The translations under genes were made by a program, and so were the position numbers. Below are positions 13,508 to 14,644 of a DNA stretch of 14,644 nt, piece by piece. The stretch covers positions 1-14,644 of the forward strand of contig JAACEH010000007.1 of NCBI GenBank assembly GCA_011682595.1, given 5' to 3'. How positions within the stretch are numbered: position 1 is the first letter of the stretch; each line of letters begins with the position of its first letter. The stretch comes from Anaerolineaceae bacterium (GTDB lineage Bacteria > Planctomycetota > Phycisphaerae > FEN-1346 > JAACEH01). The notes below the pieces were generated by a model that saw only the letters and a list, made by a program, of their open reading frames with translations, searched no databases and was not told where the DNA came from.

Positions 13508-14644
13508 GTGGCTGAGTACGATGTTGCCGTCCTGGGGGCCGGACCCGGGGGATACGTTGCCGCTCTGCGGGCCGCCGTTCTGGGGGCCAAGGTCTGCCTG
13601 GTCGAGAAGCGGTATTTCGGCGGCACCTGCCTGAACGTGGGCTGCATTCCGACCAAGGCCCTGCTGCACACCAGCGAGATTTTCCACCACATGCAGCGGG
13701 CCGGCGAGTACGGTCTGGCCAGCGGCGGCACGCCGACGGTCGATTTCACGAAGGTCATGGCCCGCACGCGCAAGGTGGTGGCCGGCCTGACCGGCGGGGT
13801 CGGGCAACTGCTGAAGGCCCGCAAGGTCGAGGTTTTTATGGGCACCGGCAAGTTGGTCGGCGACGGCCGTATCGAAGTCACTGCCGACGACGGCACAACG
13901 CAAACCGTCAGCGCCGAGAACATCATCATCGCCACCGGCTCGGCCCCGGCCCGGCCGGGGATGTTTCCCTTTGACGACAAGCACGTGGTGACCACCGACC
14001 AGGCGACCACCAGCGACTATCTGCCCGAGGAGATCATGATCGTCGGCGGCGGCATCATCGGCTGCGAGTTCGCGACCCTTTACAGCGAACTGGGCTGCAA
14101 GGTCACGGTCGTCGAGATGCTGGATTCGCTGTGCCCGGGCATCGACCCGGACGCCGTCCGCGAGATCACCCGCAGCCTGAAGAAGCGCGGCGTTACGATC
14201 AAGGTCGGCACGAAGATTTCCGAGATGAAAGTCACCGGCGACAAGGTCGTAGCCAGTGTCGAGGGCAGCGAGACAATTACGGTCGGCCTGGCCCTGATCG
14301 CCGTCGGCCGCGTGCCGATGATCCGCGACATCGGCCTGGAGTCTTTGGGCGTCGAGACGGAAAACGGCGTCATCAAGGTCGACGCCCGGTGCAAGACCAA
14401 CGTGCCGGGCGTCCTGGCCATCGGCGACTGCGCCACGGCCGTCCAGTTCGCCCACGTGGCCAGCCGCATGGGCAACGTGGCCGCCGAGACGGCCTGCGGC
14501 CACGACGCCGCGGACGATCTCGGCGTGGTCCCGTCCGGCGTCTACACGCACCCGGAAATCGGCATGGTCGGCATCAGCGAAGCCCAGGCCAAGGAGCAGG
14601 GGCTGGACGTCAGGGTCGTCAAGTTTCCGCTGCGGGCTTCGGGC
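13508..14644 (+). CDS. lpdA: Dihydrolipoyl dehydrogenase (E3), 3' end beyond the window
   Basis: 379 codons are present and the reading continues past the right edge, so the C-terminal dimerisation part with the catalytic His-Glu pair is missing. The N-terminus has the FAD-binding GAGPGGY (from residue 10) and the redox-active disulfide in GGTCLNVGCIPTKALL (Cys41, Cys46). ATGSAP, a second nucleotide-binding fold with IVGGGIIGCEFA (about 176-187, NAD), AIGDC and YTHPEIGMVG follow. The enzyme reoxidises lipoamide of 2-oxoacid dehydrogenase or glycine cleavage complexes, reducing NAD+. The GTG at 13508 has a strong AAAGGAG (13493-13499) eight bases upstream. It has its own putative promoter and is not part of the leftward thiamine gene. 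Related mercuric or soluble transhydrogenase enzymes are less likely, since the CLNVGCIPTK motif is canonical. Confidence 0.94.
   Translation, partial: MAEYDVAVLGAGPGGYVAALRAAVLGAKVCLVEKRYFGGTCLNVGCIPTKALLHTSEIFHHMQRAGEYGLASGGTPTVDFTKVMARTRKVVAGLTGGVGQLLKARKVEVFMGTGKLVGDGRIEVTADDGTTQTVSAENIIIATGSAPARPGMFPFDDKHVVTTDQATTSDYLPEEIMIVGGGIIGCEFATLYSELGCKVTVVEMLDSLCPGIDPDAVREITRSLKKRGVTIKVGTKISEMKVTGDKVVASVEGSETITVGLALIAVGRVPMIRDIGLESLGVETENGVIKVDARCKTNVPGVLAIGDCATAVQFAHVASRMGNVAAETACGHDAADDLGVVPSGVYTHPEIGMVGISEAQAKEQGLDVRVVKFPLRASG

Overview
GC-rich bacterial chromosomal DNA with dense, mostly co-directional genes, many GTG starts, and short stop-start overlaps. Gene content (Hyp maturation proteins, futalosine-route menaquinone genes, a ThiD2-ThiE fusion, and dispersed GTAGGGGC/GCCCCTAC palindromic elements) fits an anaerobic or facultative environmental bacterium. 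My best guess is Planctomycetota (Phycisphaerae-like), but that is an inference from style and not proven here. No tRNA, rRNA, CRISPR, phage or transposase gene is visible.

Layout. (1) At 1-106 the start of a medium-chain (zinc-type) dehydrogenase reads leftward, and a divergent promoter region (107-313) separates it from a rightward run. (2) 314-2500 holds a TIM-barrel sugar isomerase/epimerase-like gene and a uronate-isomerase-superfamily amidohydrolase. (3) 2516-7421 holds hypF, hypC, hypD and hypE, which build the Fe(CN)2CO ligand set of [NiFe] hydrogenases. A nested palindromic element (4867-5083) sits between hypF and hypC. (4) 7447-12225 holds mqnA, mqnC, an HD-domain hydrolase, an MTAP/PNP-family nucleoside phosphorylase and a COG0402 nucleoside deaminase, coupled by overlaps or short gaps. 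(5) At 12236-13294 a ThiD2-ThiE fusion reads leftward and converges on the deaminase gene. (6) From 13508 to the right edge runs dihydrolipoyl dehydrogenase behind a good sigma70-type promoter.

How they may work together. hypFCDE supports hydrogen metabolism and mqnA/mqnC supports menaquinone, a natural electron carrier for hydrogenase-linked respiration. The most interesting part is the block after mqnC. The deaminase and a phosphorylase whose purine-contacting residue is Asn instead of the Asp of adenine-specific MTAPs suggest deamination first, then removal of hypoxanthine. This could replace MqnB futalosine hydrolase. An alternative is salvage of 5'-deoxyadenosine or methylthioadenosine through their inosine forms. 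If a futalosine-type nucleoside is phosphorolysed, the product would be a sugar 1-phosphate, and the intervening HD-domain protein is a candidate to remove that phosphate before MqnC acts. mqnE, mqnD, mqnB, hypA, hypB and hydrogenase subunits are not in the window.
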